Positions 37,911 through 47,198 of a stretch of DNA of 64,000 nucleotides are shown here, piece after piece. The DNA comes from Halorhabdus salina (GTDB lineage: Archaea; Halobacteriota; Halobacteria; Halobacteriales; Haloarculaceae), in NCBI RefSeq assembly GCF_013839425.1, contig NZ_JACDNP010000007.1, forward strand, positions 1 to 64,000. Reading direction: 5' to 3'. The notes under the pieces were generated by a model. That model did not search any database and was not told the origin of the DNA. It saw only the letters and a program-made list of their open reading frames with translations. Within the stretch, counting starts at the first letter, position 1. The number at the start of each line of letters is the position of its first letter. Made by a program: the position numbers and the translations under genes.

Positions 37911-38936
37911 ATGCAGTTGCCCGCCGTTATCTTCCCGTTGATTTTTTCGACGCCAACCACCGAGACGTCGGGCATAACGCGTGTCGCTGAATTGGTGCCA
38001 GCCTGGATTCCCAGTTGGGTGATTGAGCTCTTGGCAGTGATTGTCGTGCTGGTCGGTGCCTGGCTACTTTCCCGGGGATTGGTAACCCTCTTTGGCCGAC
38101 GCATCGCCAGACGATTTCGCCGACCGAGTCTGACGCGCACGTTCCTCAGTGGGATTCGCGCCGGCGTGTTTGTACTTGCGTTGCTGGTGATTCTTCGGAT
38201 ATTTGGGTTGAAATTGGGCGATATCGCGCTTTCAGTCACTGTCTTCTCGGCCGTGGTCGGTGTCGTCCTCGCGCCGATCGTCGGCAGCGTGATCAGTGGG
38301 GTCTTCCTGTTGGCCGATCAGCCCTACGAGATCGGGGACATGGTCGAACTGGTAGACACGAACCAACGAGGGTTCGTCGAAGACATCACGCTCCGGTACA
38401 CGAAGATATTCACGCTCGATAATACGTTTCTGGTCATTCCGAACGGAGCCATTCGTGACCGCGACGTGGTAAACTATTCGGCCGAGGATCCACGGACGAG
38501 ACGCGCAATCGACGTTGTCGTCACCTACGAAGGAGATCTCGACACCGCCCGGGACCGCTTCGAGCGAGCCGCCAGAGGCGTCGAAGGCGTCATCGAAGGA
38601 GGACCTGACATTCGCGTGGGTGCTGCCCGGTATCCGGCTGGGCCGACTTGCTATGTCAACGAGTTTGGGGACCACGGAGTGAAACTCACACTTCGGTATT
38701 GGATCAAAGAGCCCTACAAACTTCTGGCGACGCGATCACGCGTCCAGACGGCGATCTGGGAGGCGCTCGAAGACATCGATGTCGAGATCGCCTACCCACA
38801 CTCCCATCTGATGTTCGACGAAACTAGCGGCGAGTTGCCGATCAGACACGATGAGAACAGAGCAAGCCGAGCCGGAGATAGCTCGATCCGACCGCCTTCG
38901 GGAGGTGAGCCGACGGACGGTCCATCTCCCGATTAA
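37911..38936 (+). CDS. MscS-family mechanosensitive channel
   Basis: The 341-residue protein has three hydrophobic segments. The last (SVTVFSAVVGVVLAPIVGSVISGVF) is the Gly/Ala-rich pore helix, and the beta domain starts with the MscS motif YEIGDMVEL. NTFLVIPNG follows, then the C-terminal alpha/beta part. It opens on hypo-osmotic shock to release solutes. The start ATG 37911 has a CTTTTTT element centred 26 bases upstream. The stop overlaps that of the UspA gene on the other strand. Confidence 0.88.
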   Translation: MQLPAVIFPLIFSTPTTETSGITRVAELVPAWIPSWVIELLAVIVVLVGAWLLSRGLVTLFGRRIARRFRRPSLTRTFLSGIRAGVFVLALLVILRIFGLKLGDIALSVTVFSAVVGVVLAPIVGSVISGVFLLADQPYEIGDMVELVDTNQRGFVEDITLRYTKIFTLDNTFLVIPNGAIRDRDVVNYSAEDPRTRRAIDVVVTYEGDLDTARDRFERAARGVEGVIEGGPDIRVGAARYPAGPTCYVNEFGDHGVKLTLRYWIKEPYKLLATRSRVQTAIWEALEDIDVEIAYPHSHLMFDETSGELPIRHDENRASRAGDSSIRPPSGGEPTDGPSPD

Positions 38937-39343
38937 TCGATCGAGGCCGTGACGACCCGGCAATCCAGTTCCCCGTCGAGATAAGCGGCGATATCCGGAT
39001 CGTCTGCGAGTCGCCGAACCATCTCCCGCCAGCGGCTGACTTGTTTCCGGCCGATGACGACGACATCGACGTCCATCGCCGCCACTTCTTCGAGGATCGT
39101 CTCCTCGACGAGCAAGCCTGATCTGACGACGTACCGTGTATTCGGCAACGTCCCGAAGGCATCTTCCACTGCAGATTTGAGTTCCGGTCGCGCTACGTGG
39201 CCGTTGGCCTGGTGGAGATTGACGTGTAACACTGCCAGGTCAGCATCTTCCTCGTGGGCAACCTCGATTGCCCGTGAAAGCGTTGCACGGGAATGCTCGG
39301 AGAGCGGATATCTGACAGGGGCCAAAACGGTCGACATCAGCAT
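38933..39343 (-). CDS. UspA-family universal stress protein
   Basis: The 136-residue protein has a nucleotide-binding UspA core with TVLAPVRYPLSEHS and a VVVIGRK segment. The last strand lacks the usual GSVT loop, so ATP binding is uncertain; the sequence ends CRVVTASID. Two start codons, ATG 39343 and ATG 39337, are possible. Its stop and that of mscS share TTAA at 38933-38936. Confidence 0.75.
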   Translation of the reverse strand: MLMSTVLAPVRYPLSEHSRATLSRAIEVAHEEDADLAVLHVNLHQANGHVARPELKSAVEDAFGTLPNTRYVVRSGLLVEETILEEVAAMDVDVVVIGRKQVSRWREMVRRLADDPDIAAYLDGELDCRVVTASID

Positions 39344-39511
39344 GTGGTAGCCCGTCGCCGATCCTCAACGTTTCGCTTCCCGGAGTGGAGTTCACTGTCG
39401 CGAGATTCGTTCGTGAACTGACCCAGATCGAAGACAGCCCAGCAGGCGTGAGCACCTGTCGGTATCGTAGCCTAGCGAAAGCCATAACCCCGGAGGCACG
39501 AACGGAGTGAT

Positions 39512-40093
39512 ATGAGCGCACCACCGGGAGAATACTACACAGAAGAACGCTGGAAAAACTGGATCGAGCGCATCGAAGCTGAGAGCATCGATCCCGAAGA
39601 AGAAGACTCTGCCCGCCTATTGTTGAATCTCCAGGATGACGCCGCGATCGCCGTCGCCAAGATCGTCACCGACTACGAGGACGACGAACTCGACACCGAG
39701 GCAGCCCTCGAAGAACTCGCGTCCGTCCGCGACATCGTTCTCAAAGAGGTCGAAATGGACGACGAAGAGAAACTGATGGTCGTCGACGGCGTCCAGACGT
39801 CGCTGGTCTGTGTCTTCTATGCAGCCGAGGAGTATGTTGCCGGTGATGTCGCTGAGGCACCGGTTGACAACCTGATCGAAGCAGCGGGAGACGCCGAAGC
39901 GAACGAAGATATGGACGCCGCGCTCGGCTACTGTGTGCAGGCCGGGACACGTATATTCGCCGACGAAGACGAGTTGTCGATGGATATCGTCGACGAACTC
40001 GAGTTCGGACTCGTCGCTGAGTGGGTCAACGGCCTCGACAGTCTGCAGACGGCCTTGAGTGACCCGGAAGTCGTCGAAGAAGACGACGCCTGA
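39512..40093 (+). CDS. DUF2150 haloarchaeal protein
   Basis: The 193-residue, very acidic helical protein starts MSAPPGEYYTEERWKNWI and matches DUF2150, a family of archaeal proteins of unknown function. No enzyme motif or membrane segment is seen. A TATA-like CATAACC with a CGAAAG BRE lies about 26 bases before the ATG. The next gene starts 62 bases downstream with its own promoter, so it is probably transcribed alone. Confidence 0.85.
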   Translation: MSAPPGEYYTEERWKNWIERIEAESIDPEEEDSARLLLNLQDDAAIAVAKIVTDYEDDELDTEAALEELASVRDIVLKEVEMDDEEKLMVVDGVQTSLVCVFYAAEEYVAGDVAEAPVDNLIEAAGDAEANEDMDAALGYCVQAGTRIFADEDELSMDIVDELEFGLVAEWVNGLDSLQTALSDPEVVEEDDA

Positions 40094-40125
40094 ACCACGA
40101 GTCGACGCCGGGGCAGGCACACACA

Positions 40126-40131
40126 TTTTTA
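40126..40131 (+). promoter_or_regulatory. TATA element of the large pilin-like operon
   Basis: TTTTTA centred 27 bases upstream of the ATG at 40156. It should drive both large pilin-like genes as a leaderless transcript. Confidence 0.55.
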
Positions 40132-40155
40132 TCGACGACGACGAAAGGTAACGCA

Positions 40156-42234
40156 ATGTCGTTCCGGGACGACGAGCGCGCCCAAGCAATTCAGATAGGG
40201 GCCGTGCTACTGTTTGCTGTGCTCATAATCGCGTTCTCGCTCTTTCAGGCGTTTGTCGTCCCAAACCAGAACGAACAGGTCGAGGCCAATCACCTGCAGA
40301 CGGTCGCCGGTGATATGCAAGATCTACGGAATTCGATCGTCTCAGTACCGAAGACGGGCGAGGGACGATCGGTCGGCATTGCCCTGGGGACCAGCTATCC
40401 AGCGCGACTGGTCGCGTTGAATCCCCCACCGCCAGGTGGGCGCCTGCGTACAGTCGGGACGGGCGAGGAGGCGATCAATCTGACAGTCGCCAATGCACGC
40501 GCAACCGATGAGGAGACGAACGATTACTGGACCGGAGCGAACCAGACCCGGTATTCAGGAGCGATCGGGTACACGCCGGACTACAGCGAATTTACTGATC
40601 CGCCCACGATCGGCTACGATACCACGGCACTGTTCCGGCAATTCGACGACGCAAGCTTGTGGACATCGGGACAGCAACTCGTCGATGGCCGGAAGATTAC
40701 CCTCGTCGCGATCGAGGGGTCGTACGACCGGCGGTCGAGTCAGTCGGTGTCGCTCGATCTGGAAGCACTCAGTGCCTCCCAGACCGACGTAGCGATCACC
40801 AACGAGACCGACGAGAACGTTACTATCCAGTTCGCGTCGATGCGAAACGCCAGTGACTGGCGGTCGCTATTGCGTGACTCCGATCAGTTCGTCGACCAGA
40901 GCGGATACGTCGTCAGCGTCGATGGGACCCCGCTGGCCGAGGAATCGTTCGATCTCGTCTCGATCGAATTCGAACAATCGGAGACGTACACGCTTCGGAT
41001 GGCGAAAGTAGGCGTCGGAACGAATACCGAGTCGGAATCGGCCAGATATATCACAGATATCGCCGGTGACGGCGGGTCGATGCAAGAAAAAAGTGAACGA
41101 TCGGTGGTCGTCGAAGCACGTGACAAGTTCAACAATCCTGTCTCGGGGGTAGAACTGTTTGCAAGCGTCGAATCCGGCCCTGAGAACGGAAGCCTGGCCA
41201 ATTCGACGGTGAATACAGACGAAGATGGCAGAGCTGAGTTTCGGTATCTGGCCGAAGACATTGCAGGGCAAGCCAGTCGAAACATCCGGATCAACGTGAG
41301 CCTCGATGGGCAGCCAACCAGTGCATTCGATCCGAGAGGTCCTGAGAATGTCTCGGTGACCGTTACCGTCCAGAACACCGACGGGAGTGGGCTGGACACA
41401 GGGGGCGGGAACGGGACTGGGGCGTACGTAGTCGACTGGGTGAGCAGTCAAAGTCCGGTCAAATGCCCGAATGAGCTGGATGAGGTCTGTACATTCGATG
41501 CCAGTCAATCTTCGACGGGAGCAGTGACGATGGGAACCGATCCAATCGCCCAAGGGGCAACTGTGGAGTACGCACTCAACGACACGTCAATTGTTTCGTT
41601 ATCGCGTTCTACCGGAGTGACAGATTCAAACGGCAAAAATTCGACGGAATTTCAAGCACTGGACAATGGATTTGTCAAAGCGTACACGTCGAGTGGGTCG
41701 AGTGGAGACACGTTGGTCTTGGAAGTTATCAATGCACTCGGCCTCATCTATAATGGCGATGCAGCAGCTGTGGACGGAGACGACACACCAAACCCGGACA
41801 GAGCTGGGGGCGTTGAATTCAGCGTAACAAATGAATATGGGTCAGCTGTTACTATCGATTCGATCACGATTGATCCGGTGAATGATAACATAGTAGAACT
41901 CAGTGATGATCTACTTAACTCACCGAACCCACAAGATGTGGAAGTATACATTGCCGCTGATACCGATGCTTACACCGATTATGGTGGAGGCGTTGCAATT
42001 CCAGCTGATGGATTAACAGTTGACGTTGGCGAAGGTGGCAGGTACAACAGTGGAACTGAGGCAGTGATCAACGCTGGTAACTCAGCTACTATCTCATTTT
42101 ATGAGTTTTACGTTGCTTCCGGTGGCTCTGGAAATACACAAAACCAGAACATGACTGGTGAGCAGCTGAATATCACAATCACGTACACCGTTGATGGGAC
42201 TCAAGTCACGGAAGAGTTCACGTTCACGGCCTAG
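40156..42234 (+). CDS. Large pilin-like surface protein with Ig-like domain
   Basis: The 692-residue protein starts with a class III-like signal (DDERAQAIQIGAVLL), and a hydrophobic helix to about residue 35. Cleavage before Gln would leave a pilin-type N-terminus. The outer part is rich in beta strands and Asn-X-Ser/Thr sites. At about 310-400 EARDKFNNPVSGVELFASVESG with NTDEDGRAEFRY is a bacterial-Ig-like (Big_1) module. A second similar module may follow near 470. The last 200 codons are noticeably AT-richer. A secreted adhesion or cell-surface role is likely; no anchor is seen at the C-terminus. The next gene begins two bases after the stop. Confidence 0.78.
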   Translation: MSFRDDERAQAIQIGAVLLFAVLIIAFSLFQAFVVPNQNEQVEANHLQTVAGDMQDLRNSIVSVPKTGEGRSVGIALGTSYPARLVALNPPPPGGRLRTVGTGEEAINLTVANARATDEETNDYWTGANQTRYSGAIGYTPDYSEFTDPPTIGYDTTALFRQFDDASLWTSGQQLVDGRKITLVAIEGSYDRRSSQSVSLDLEALSASQTDVAITNETDENVTIQFASMRNASDWRSLLRDSDQFVDQSGYVVSVDGTPLAEESFDLVSIEFEQSETYTLRMAKVGVGTNTESESARYITDIAGDGGSMQEKSERSVVVEARDKFNNPVSGVELFASVESGPENGSLANSTVNTDEDGRAEFRYLAEDIAGQASRNIRINVSLDGQPTSAFDPRGPENVSVTVTVQNTDGSGLDTGGGNGTGAYVVDWVSSQSPVKCPNELDEVCTFDASQSSTGAVTMGTDPIAQGATVEYALNDTSIVSLSRSTGVTDSNGKNSTEFQALDNGFVKAYTSSGSSGDTLVLEVINALGLIYNGDAAAVDGDDTPNPDRAGGVEFSVTNEYGSAVTIDSITIDPVNDNIVELSDDLLNSPNPQDVEVYIAADTDAYTDYGGGVAIPADGLTVDVGEGGRYNSGTEAVINAGNSATISFYEFYVASGGSGNTQNQNMTGEQLNITITYTVDGTQVTEEFTFTA

Positions 42235-42236
42235 TG

Positions 42237-44105
42237 ATGACCCACTCCGCACAAATTGAAAAAAGAAACAGTGACGTCGACCCTCCGAAACGAGGTCAAT
42301 CAGAGGTCATCGGCGTCATTCTCCTGACGGCAGTCATCGTCATCCTATCGGCACTCGTTGGCGTCGTCATCTTGGGCACCGTCGATACGACCGACGAACC
42401 GGTCCTCGATATTGATATCGAGGTCTCCGGTACCGGTATCGAAGTGATTCACAAAGGCGGAGACACAGTCGCGATCGAGGAGTTACAACTACTCATCCGC
42501 GATGGGAGTGGTGAACGGAGGGTAACTCTGGATAGCGATGCTGTGTCGGGGAATGACGACAGCGAGTTCAGTCCAGGTGAGAGATACATCCATCAGCAAC
42601 GATTGACGGGCGAGACGGTCCAAGTACTCGTCGTTCACGAGCAGACGAACACTGTCTTGGTCGATCAGGCGTTCGATATACCAGCAGTCCCCGGGCCGCT
42701 AGCATCGCTAACGTACAGTCCACAAGATGTCGAGCCAGGTGAAACGGTGACGTTCAACGCGAGCGGATCGATTGCAAACCAATCCATCGCTCGCTACGAG
42801 TGGGCGTTCGGAGACGGGACGACACTGAACACGACCGATCCGAGCATAAACCACACCTACACGAACACTAGCGATTACGAGGTCACGCTTACCGTCGTCG
42901 ACAGTGATGGCCGGGAAGACACCACGTCGTTGACGATCACTATCGACTACCTACGTGCACCCGACAATCCCGAATCGACAGAGGCCGGTGTGCAGTACGA
43001 GTATTACGAGGCAGCTGATTACACGAGTATGCCGGACTTCGAAGCTGAATCACCGGTGCGGACGGGAGAGACAGACCAGATCGATCTCGACCCCGCCCAC
43101 CGGGAAGACAACTTCGCGTTCCGTTTCACTGGCTACGTCGAAGTTCCTTCGAACGGAACGTACACGTTCTCGACCCGATCAGATGACGGGAGTTATCTGT
43201 ATATCGGGGATCAACAAATCGTCGATAACGGCGGCGAACACGGCAACCGAACCCGAAGTGGATCTATCAATCTCTCCGCGGGTAAACACGCAATTACGGT
43301 GACGTACTTCGAAAACGAGATAGACGAGGGGCTGACTGTAAACTGGTCTGGCCCGGGCGTCAATGCTGGCGAAATCCCCGCAAGCGCTCTGTTCCGAACG
43401 CCTGCTCCGAGCGTAAATTTCGACACCGATTGTGTGGGACTCACGTGCACTTTTAACGCAAGCAAGACGACTGCTGACGGCTCGATCTCCGAATACGAGT
43501 GGGCCTTCGGCGACGGGAATACGACTACGACATCGAACCCCACAGTCGAGTATACCTACGGGTCAAATGGAACCTATCCTGTGACGCTCACTGTCACAGA
43601 CGATGCGGGTCGATCAGACTCGATGCAAACCTCCGTTGCAGTCCTCGATCTCCTCCCTGCACTTTCACCAGGAACGGGTGACAACGGCGTTGAGTACCAA
43701 TATTACGAAGCGTCGAGTATTACCTCACTCGATAGTGTGAATTGGTCCGCGGCCGATCGAAACGGGGACAATGAAAGTATTGATCTTGAACCATCCCATC
43801 GTGAAGACAACTTTGCGTTCAGATATCAGACGTATCTCAACGTCTCAAAGACAGACACGTATATATTCAACACAAGTTCCGACGATGGGAGTCGTCTCTA
43901 CGTCGACGGAAAACTGGTCGTCGACAACGGCGGACTCCATCCAGAAGAGACGGCAAGCGGACGAGTGGCTCTCGAAAGCGGATACCACAACGTAACGGTG
44001 GTTTACTTCGAACATACGGGAGTCCAGTCACTTGCCGTCGGTTTTGGCAACGAAACGAGTGGCCCAGAACCGATCCCGCCAAGCCGACTCTATCGACCAA
44101 AGTAG
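42237..44105 (+). CDS. Pilin-like protein with two PKD-PA14 modules
   Basis: The 622-residue protein has a pilin signal (KRGQSEVIGVILL) and helix at about 20-50. Two copies of a two-domain unit follow. Each PKD domain has YEWAFGDG (about 205 and 420) and each PA14-like domain has YYEA and HREDNFAFR, then a SDDGS loop and VDNGG. PA14 domains bind sugars in many adhesins; PKD domains usually act as spacers. The pattern suggests a pilus- or membrane-attached glycan-binding protein outside the cell. GTG at 42234 is an alternative start that overlaps the upstream stop. N-glycosylation sites are frequent. Confidence 0.82.
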   Translation: MTHSAQIEKRNSDVDPPKRGQSEVIGVILLTAVIVILSALVGVVILGTVDTTDEPVLDIDIEVSGTGIEVIHKGGDTVAIEELQLLIRDGSGERRVTLDSDAVSGNDDSEFSPGERYIHQQRLTGETVQVLVVHEQTNTVLVDQAFDIPAVPGPLASLTYSPQDVEPGETVTFNASGSIANQSIARYEWAFGDGTTLNTTDPSINHTYTNTSDYEVTLTVVDSDGREDTTSLTITIDYLRAPDNPESTEAGVQYEYYEAADYTSMPDFEAESPVRTGETDQIDLDPAHREDNFAFRFTGYVEVPSNGTYTFSTRSDDGSYLYIGDQQIVDNGGEHGNRTRSGSINLSAGKHAITVTYFENEIDEGLTVNWSGPGVNAGEIPASALFRTPAPSVNFDTDCVGLTCTFNASKTTADGSISEYEWAFGDGNTTTTSNPTVEYTYGSNGTYPVTLTVTDDAGRSDSMQTSVAVLDLLPALSPGTGDNGVEYQYYEASSITSLDSVNWSAADRNGDNESIDLEPSHREDNFAFRYQTYLNVSKTDTYIFNTSSDDGSRLYVDGKLVVDNGGLHPEETASGRVALESGYHNVTVVYFEHTGVQSLAVGFGNETSGPEPIPPSRLYRPK

Positions 44106-44195
44106 AACCCATTTGATCAACACGCTACTTTCGACAATCGACGAAGTCCTGATCGACAGAAACATAAGACACTTCGCCGTCAATGAGGACGAACC

Positions 44196-45530
44196 ATGAC
44201 AACCGCCGGCATCGACGCCGTCGAGATCCGTACCGGGAATCTCAAACTCGATCTCGCGGAGACGTTCGCGCCCGCAAAGGACGAAGATCCTGCCAAATAC
44301 ACGAAAGGGCTCGGATTGCATGCCAGTTCGTTCCCCGACGCCTACGAGGACATCGTCACGATGGGGGCAAACGCGGCCAAGCGGCTGATGGACCGAAAGG
44401 GCCTCGAACCCGACGACATCGGCCGAATCGACGTCGCCACCGAGAGCGCGTTCGATCACTCAAAGCCGGTGTCGACGTACATCGCCGGCTGTCTGGAAGA
44501 TGTCTTCGAGGACGACTTCCATCACGCGAACAAGGGCGAGCGGAAGTTCGCCTGTCTGGCTGGGACCCAGGCGATCGACGACGCCGTCAACTGGGTCACG
44601 TCCGGGAAGAACCGGGGCCGGGCGGCACTCGTCATCGCAACGGACACGGCGCTGTACGAACGTGGAGATTCCGGTGAGGCCACGCAGGGCGCCGGTGCGG
44701 TCGCCATGCTGATCGACGAGGATCCCGATCTCACAATCGTCGAACCCCTCCAGGGCTTTGGGAGTGCCGACGAGACGGACTTTCTCAAGCCCAACCAGCA
44801 GTTCCCAAGCGTCGACGGCAAACGTTCGATGCAGGTCTATCTCGCCCGGATGCGAGAGGCACTCCGCGATCTCGAAGAACAACGGGATCTCCACCCCGAT
44901 GACTTCGCTGTCGTGCCGTTCCATATTCCGTTCCCGGGGATGGTCCGGAAAGGTGCTGCGCTCGGGTATCGACACATTTCCCGCGGGACGGACGTCGAAG
45001 ACGCGCTGGCTGAAGAAATCGGGCCACAGCCTCGACCTGAGGACTTCGAGGACGACGACGCGTTCCGAGATGCCCTCTCGGAGTACACCGACGGTCTGAC
45101 CGAGACCGATCTGTACCAGGAGTGGTACGATCTGACGGTCGAGCCAACGCTCGGTATCTCCCGGTACGTCGGCAACTGGTACACCGGATCGGTCCACCTC
45201 GCCCGGGCGTCCGCACTCCGGGAGGCCCGTGAGAACGGCCGTGCCCTGGACGAAAAGCAGCTGCTGGTCTGTTCATATGGCAGTGGCGCACAGGCCGAAG
45301 TCCACATCGAAACCGTCCAGCCTGGGTGGGAGGAAGAGATCGCCCAGCTCAACGTCGATGAGCAGCTGCGTGAGCGCTACGACCTGAGTTTCACCGAGTA
45401 CGAACAGATCCACGACGTCCACAACTACGACGAAAGCACCGATATCGACGCCTTCACCACGCCCGAAGAAGAGTTCGTCTTCGACGGTTGGGGTCGCATG
45501 GGCGAGCGCAAGTACACGTACGTCGAGTAA
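44196..45530 (+). CDS. hmgB: Hydroxymethylglutaryl-CoA synthase
   Basis: The 444-residue thiolase-fold enzyme condenses acetyl-CoA with acetoacetyl-CoA, the first committed step of the mevalonate route to archaeal lipids. The nucleophilic Cys lies in FACLAGTQA near residue 118, the Glu-rich start is IDVATESAFDHSKP and the His is in PFHIPFPGMVRK near 245. The C-terminal VCSYGSGAQAE region completes the fold. A CATAAG element lies about 30 bases before the ATG. The neighbouring gene on the other strand is a regulator often found beside it as I recall. Confidence 0.93.
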   Translation: MTTAGIDAVEIRTGNLKLDLAETFAPAKDEDPAKYTKGLGLHASSFPDAYEDIVTMGANAAKRLMDRKGLEPDDIGRIDVATESAFDHSKPVSTYIAGCLEDVFEDDFHHANKGERKFACLAGTQAIDDAVNWVTSGKNRGRAALVIATDTALYERGDSGEATQGAGAVAMLIDEDPDLTIVEPLQGFGSADETDFLKPNQQFPSVDGKRSMQVYLARMREALRDLEEQRDLHPDDFAVVPFHIPFPGMVRKGAALGYRHISRGTDVEDALAEEIGPQPRPEDFEDDDAFRDALSEYTDGLTETDLYQEWYDLTVEPTLGISRYVGNWYTGSVHLARASALREARENGRALDEKQLLVCSYGSGAQAEVHIETVQPGWEEEIAQLNVDEQLRERYDLSFTEYEQIHDVHNYDESTDIDAFTTPEEEFVFDGWGRMGERKYTYVE

Positions 45531-45649
45531 CGTCGTCAACGTCCGCGTCGATACGCCGCCGGTTCGGGCCCAACACCCGGACGGCGGGACCGGGATGTGG
45601 TCGCCCTGGCCCATCATAATCGCGGCCGCATCCCCTCGCCGTCTTTCTC

Positions 45650-46357
45650 TCAAAACTGATCGTCACCAGCGTCGAGGACAGCCGAAAGGTCGATTGTCGT
45701 GGTCGAAAGCGCGAAGCCATCGACGCGTGCCAGATCGACCGCATGCTCCCAGACATCTTCCCCCTCGATCCCGTGGAGGACGACCGCATTCGGCGTCGGA
45801 TTGACCACACGCATCGCCACGAGCGGTGACTCCCCTCGGGAGACGTTCGTGAATACGAGGGCCCGGTTCGAACTCTGACCGTACAGACGATAGAATTCCT
45901 CGCTTGAAAGTCGCCTGATCGCTGCGATGGAATCGATGACCGTGTGCCCGACGACGGTTTCCTGGGTCCCGGCCGCTAGTTCAGTTGCGTCGATCGCGTC
46001 GAAATAGCGCTCGATGGGGACCGCGGCCGAAAACTCCCGGAGGTCGAGTACGCTATCCCTGTCGTAGCCCGCAGAAATGACCCGCGCATGCTGGCGGATA
46101 TGTCTCCCACCGCGCGCTTCGTCGATGTCGAGCAGCGCCTCAACCGTTCGCCTGACGACGGCGATTCCTGGATTGTCCCGCCGACCGCTCTCGTAATCGG
46201 ACACGACCGATGGCGAGACATCCAGCCGATCAGCGAGTTCGGTCTGGGTGACCTCGAAGTCAGTCCGCCACTTGCGGATCGTCTCCCCTGAGCGCTCGCT
46301 ATAGGCGATCTCGCCGGCGATGCGTTCGGCCAGCTGTGTTCGCTCTCCCTGACTCAT
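45650..46357 (-). CDS. XRE-family transcriptional regulator (COG1709-like)
   Basis: The 235-residue protein has an XRE-type helix-turn-helix at about 35-75 (VTQTELADRLDVSPSVVSDYESGRR). The rest has no known catalytic motif but resembles the larger archaeal COG1709 regulators, with a part near 130-235 that may bind a ligand. Start ATG 46357 is chosen over 46384. It converges on hmgB, with stops 119 bases apart, and could regulate lipid synthesis; that is inference from position. Confidence 0.75.
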   Translation of the reverse strand: MSQGERTQLAERIAGEIAYSERSGETIRKWRTDFEVTQTELADRLDVSPSVVSDYESGRRDNPGIAVVRRTVEALLDIDEARGGRHIRQHARVISAGYDRDSVLDLREFSAAVPIERYFDAIDATELAAGTQETVVGHTVIDSIAAIRRLSSEEFYRLYGQSSNRALVFTNVSRGESPLVAMRVVNPTPNAVVLHGIEGEDVWEHAVDLARVDGFALSTTTIDLSAVLDAGDDQF

Positions 46358-46489
46358 GAGTTCCCGTCGGTGGGCCGCAGACATAACTCCTGTCGAATCG
46401 TCACTCGACTATCGTCGAACACTCTCGTGAGACGGCCGCCGAATACCGGCGGAAGGGATTTGTTCATTCGTCACTCAGTACCGACCACT

Positions 46490-47170
46490 ATGCCCTCGAC
46501 GGTGGTCCATCTCGCACTTGCGGGCTTGCTCGCGGCGGGATTGCTCGGGGCAGCGTTCGATCTCCGGGCGCTGGCCGTCGTGTTCGTGGCGGCGGCGATT
46601 CCCGATCTCGACGCGTTCGCGAGCCTCGTGATCGAGAGTGGGCACCGTGCCGTCCTGCACACGCTGCTGTTGCCGCTCGCGGTCGGCGCCGTCTGCTGGT
46701 ACGACACCCGATACCGGGAAGACTCGTGGATACGGGCCCGATGGGACGACGCGGGCGTTCGCGTCGCCTGGGTGAGCATCCTCTCGCTTGCGATCGCGGG
46801 GATCGGCCTGGACATGTTCACCAACGGCGTCAACGTCTTCTACCCGGTCCACGATCAGTTCTATCAGCTCGACGGCGAGGTCCTGCTGTCGACCCACGAC
46901 GGCATCGTCCAAACGTTCGTCGACCTCTCACAGTCGACGGCCGACGGTGCCAGCAGTGGTGGAGGAAGCAGTGGCGGCGAGGTCGCCGTCGGCTCGACGG
47001 ACGACCAGTTCTACAGTTCGGGCGTCGATCCCTGGGAAGGAGAGGAACCGGCGAACGTCGAACGGACCTTCCCCATCGTCCGGTCGGGCCAGCAACTCCT
47101 GCTGGTCGTGACGAGCGCCGTCGTCGTCGGTGGCCGGTTGATCGAGCAACGCATCGTCGGCGAATCCTGA
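46490..47170 (+). CDS. YdjM-like membrane-bound metal-dependent hydrolase family protein
   Basis: The 226-residue membrane protein starts MPSTVVHLALAGLLAAG and has several hydrophobic segments. The His/Asp-rich motifs VVHLALAG, IPDLDAF and HRAVLHT match the YdjM/DUF457 family of predicted metal-dependent hydrolases. A Ser/Gly-rich loop at about 155-175 may lie outside the membrane. Activity is unproven. The frame is open from 46370, but the first 40 residues do not fit the family. Confidence 0.8.
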   Translation: MPSTVVHLALAGLLAAGLLGAAFDLRALAVVFVAAAIPDLDAFASLVIESGHRAVLHTLLLPLAVGAVCWYDTRYREDSWIRARWDDAGVRVAWVSILSLAIAGIGLDMFTNGVNVFYPVHDQFYQLDGEVLLSTHDGIVQTFVDLSQSTADGASSGGGSSGGEVAVGSTDDQFYSSGVDPWEGEEPANVERTFPIVRSGQQLLLVVTSAVVVGGRLIEQRIVGES

Positions 47171-47198
47171 AAGACGCGGCCGACGAACGCGGGCACAG

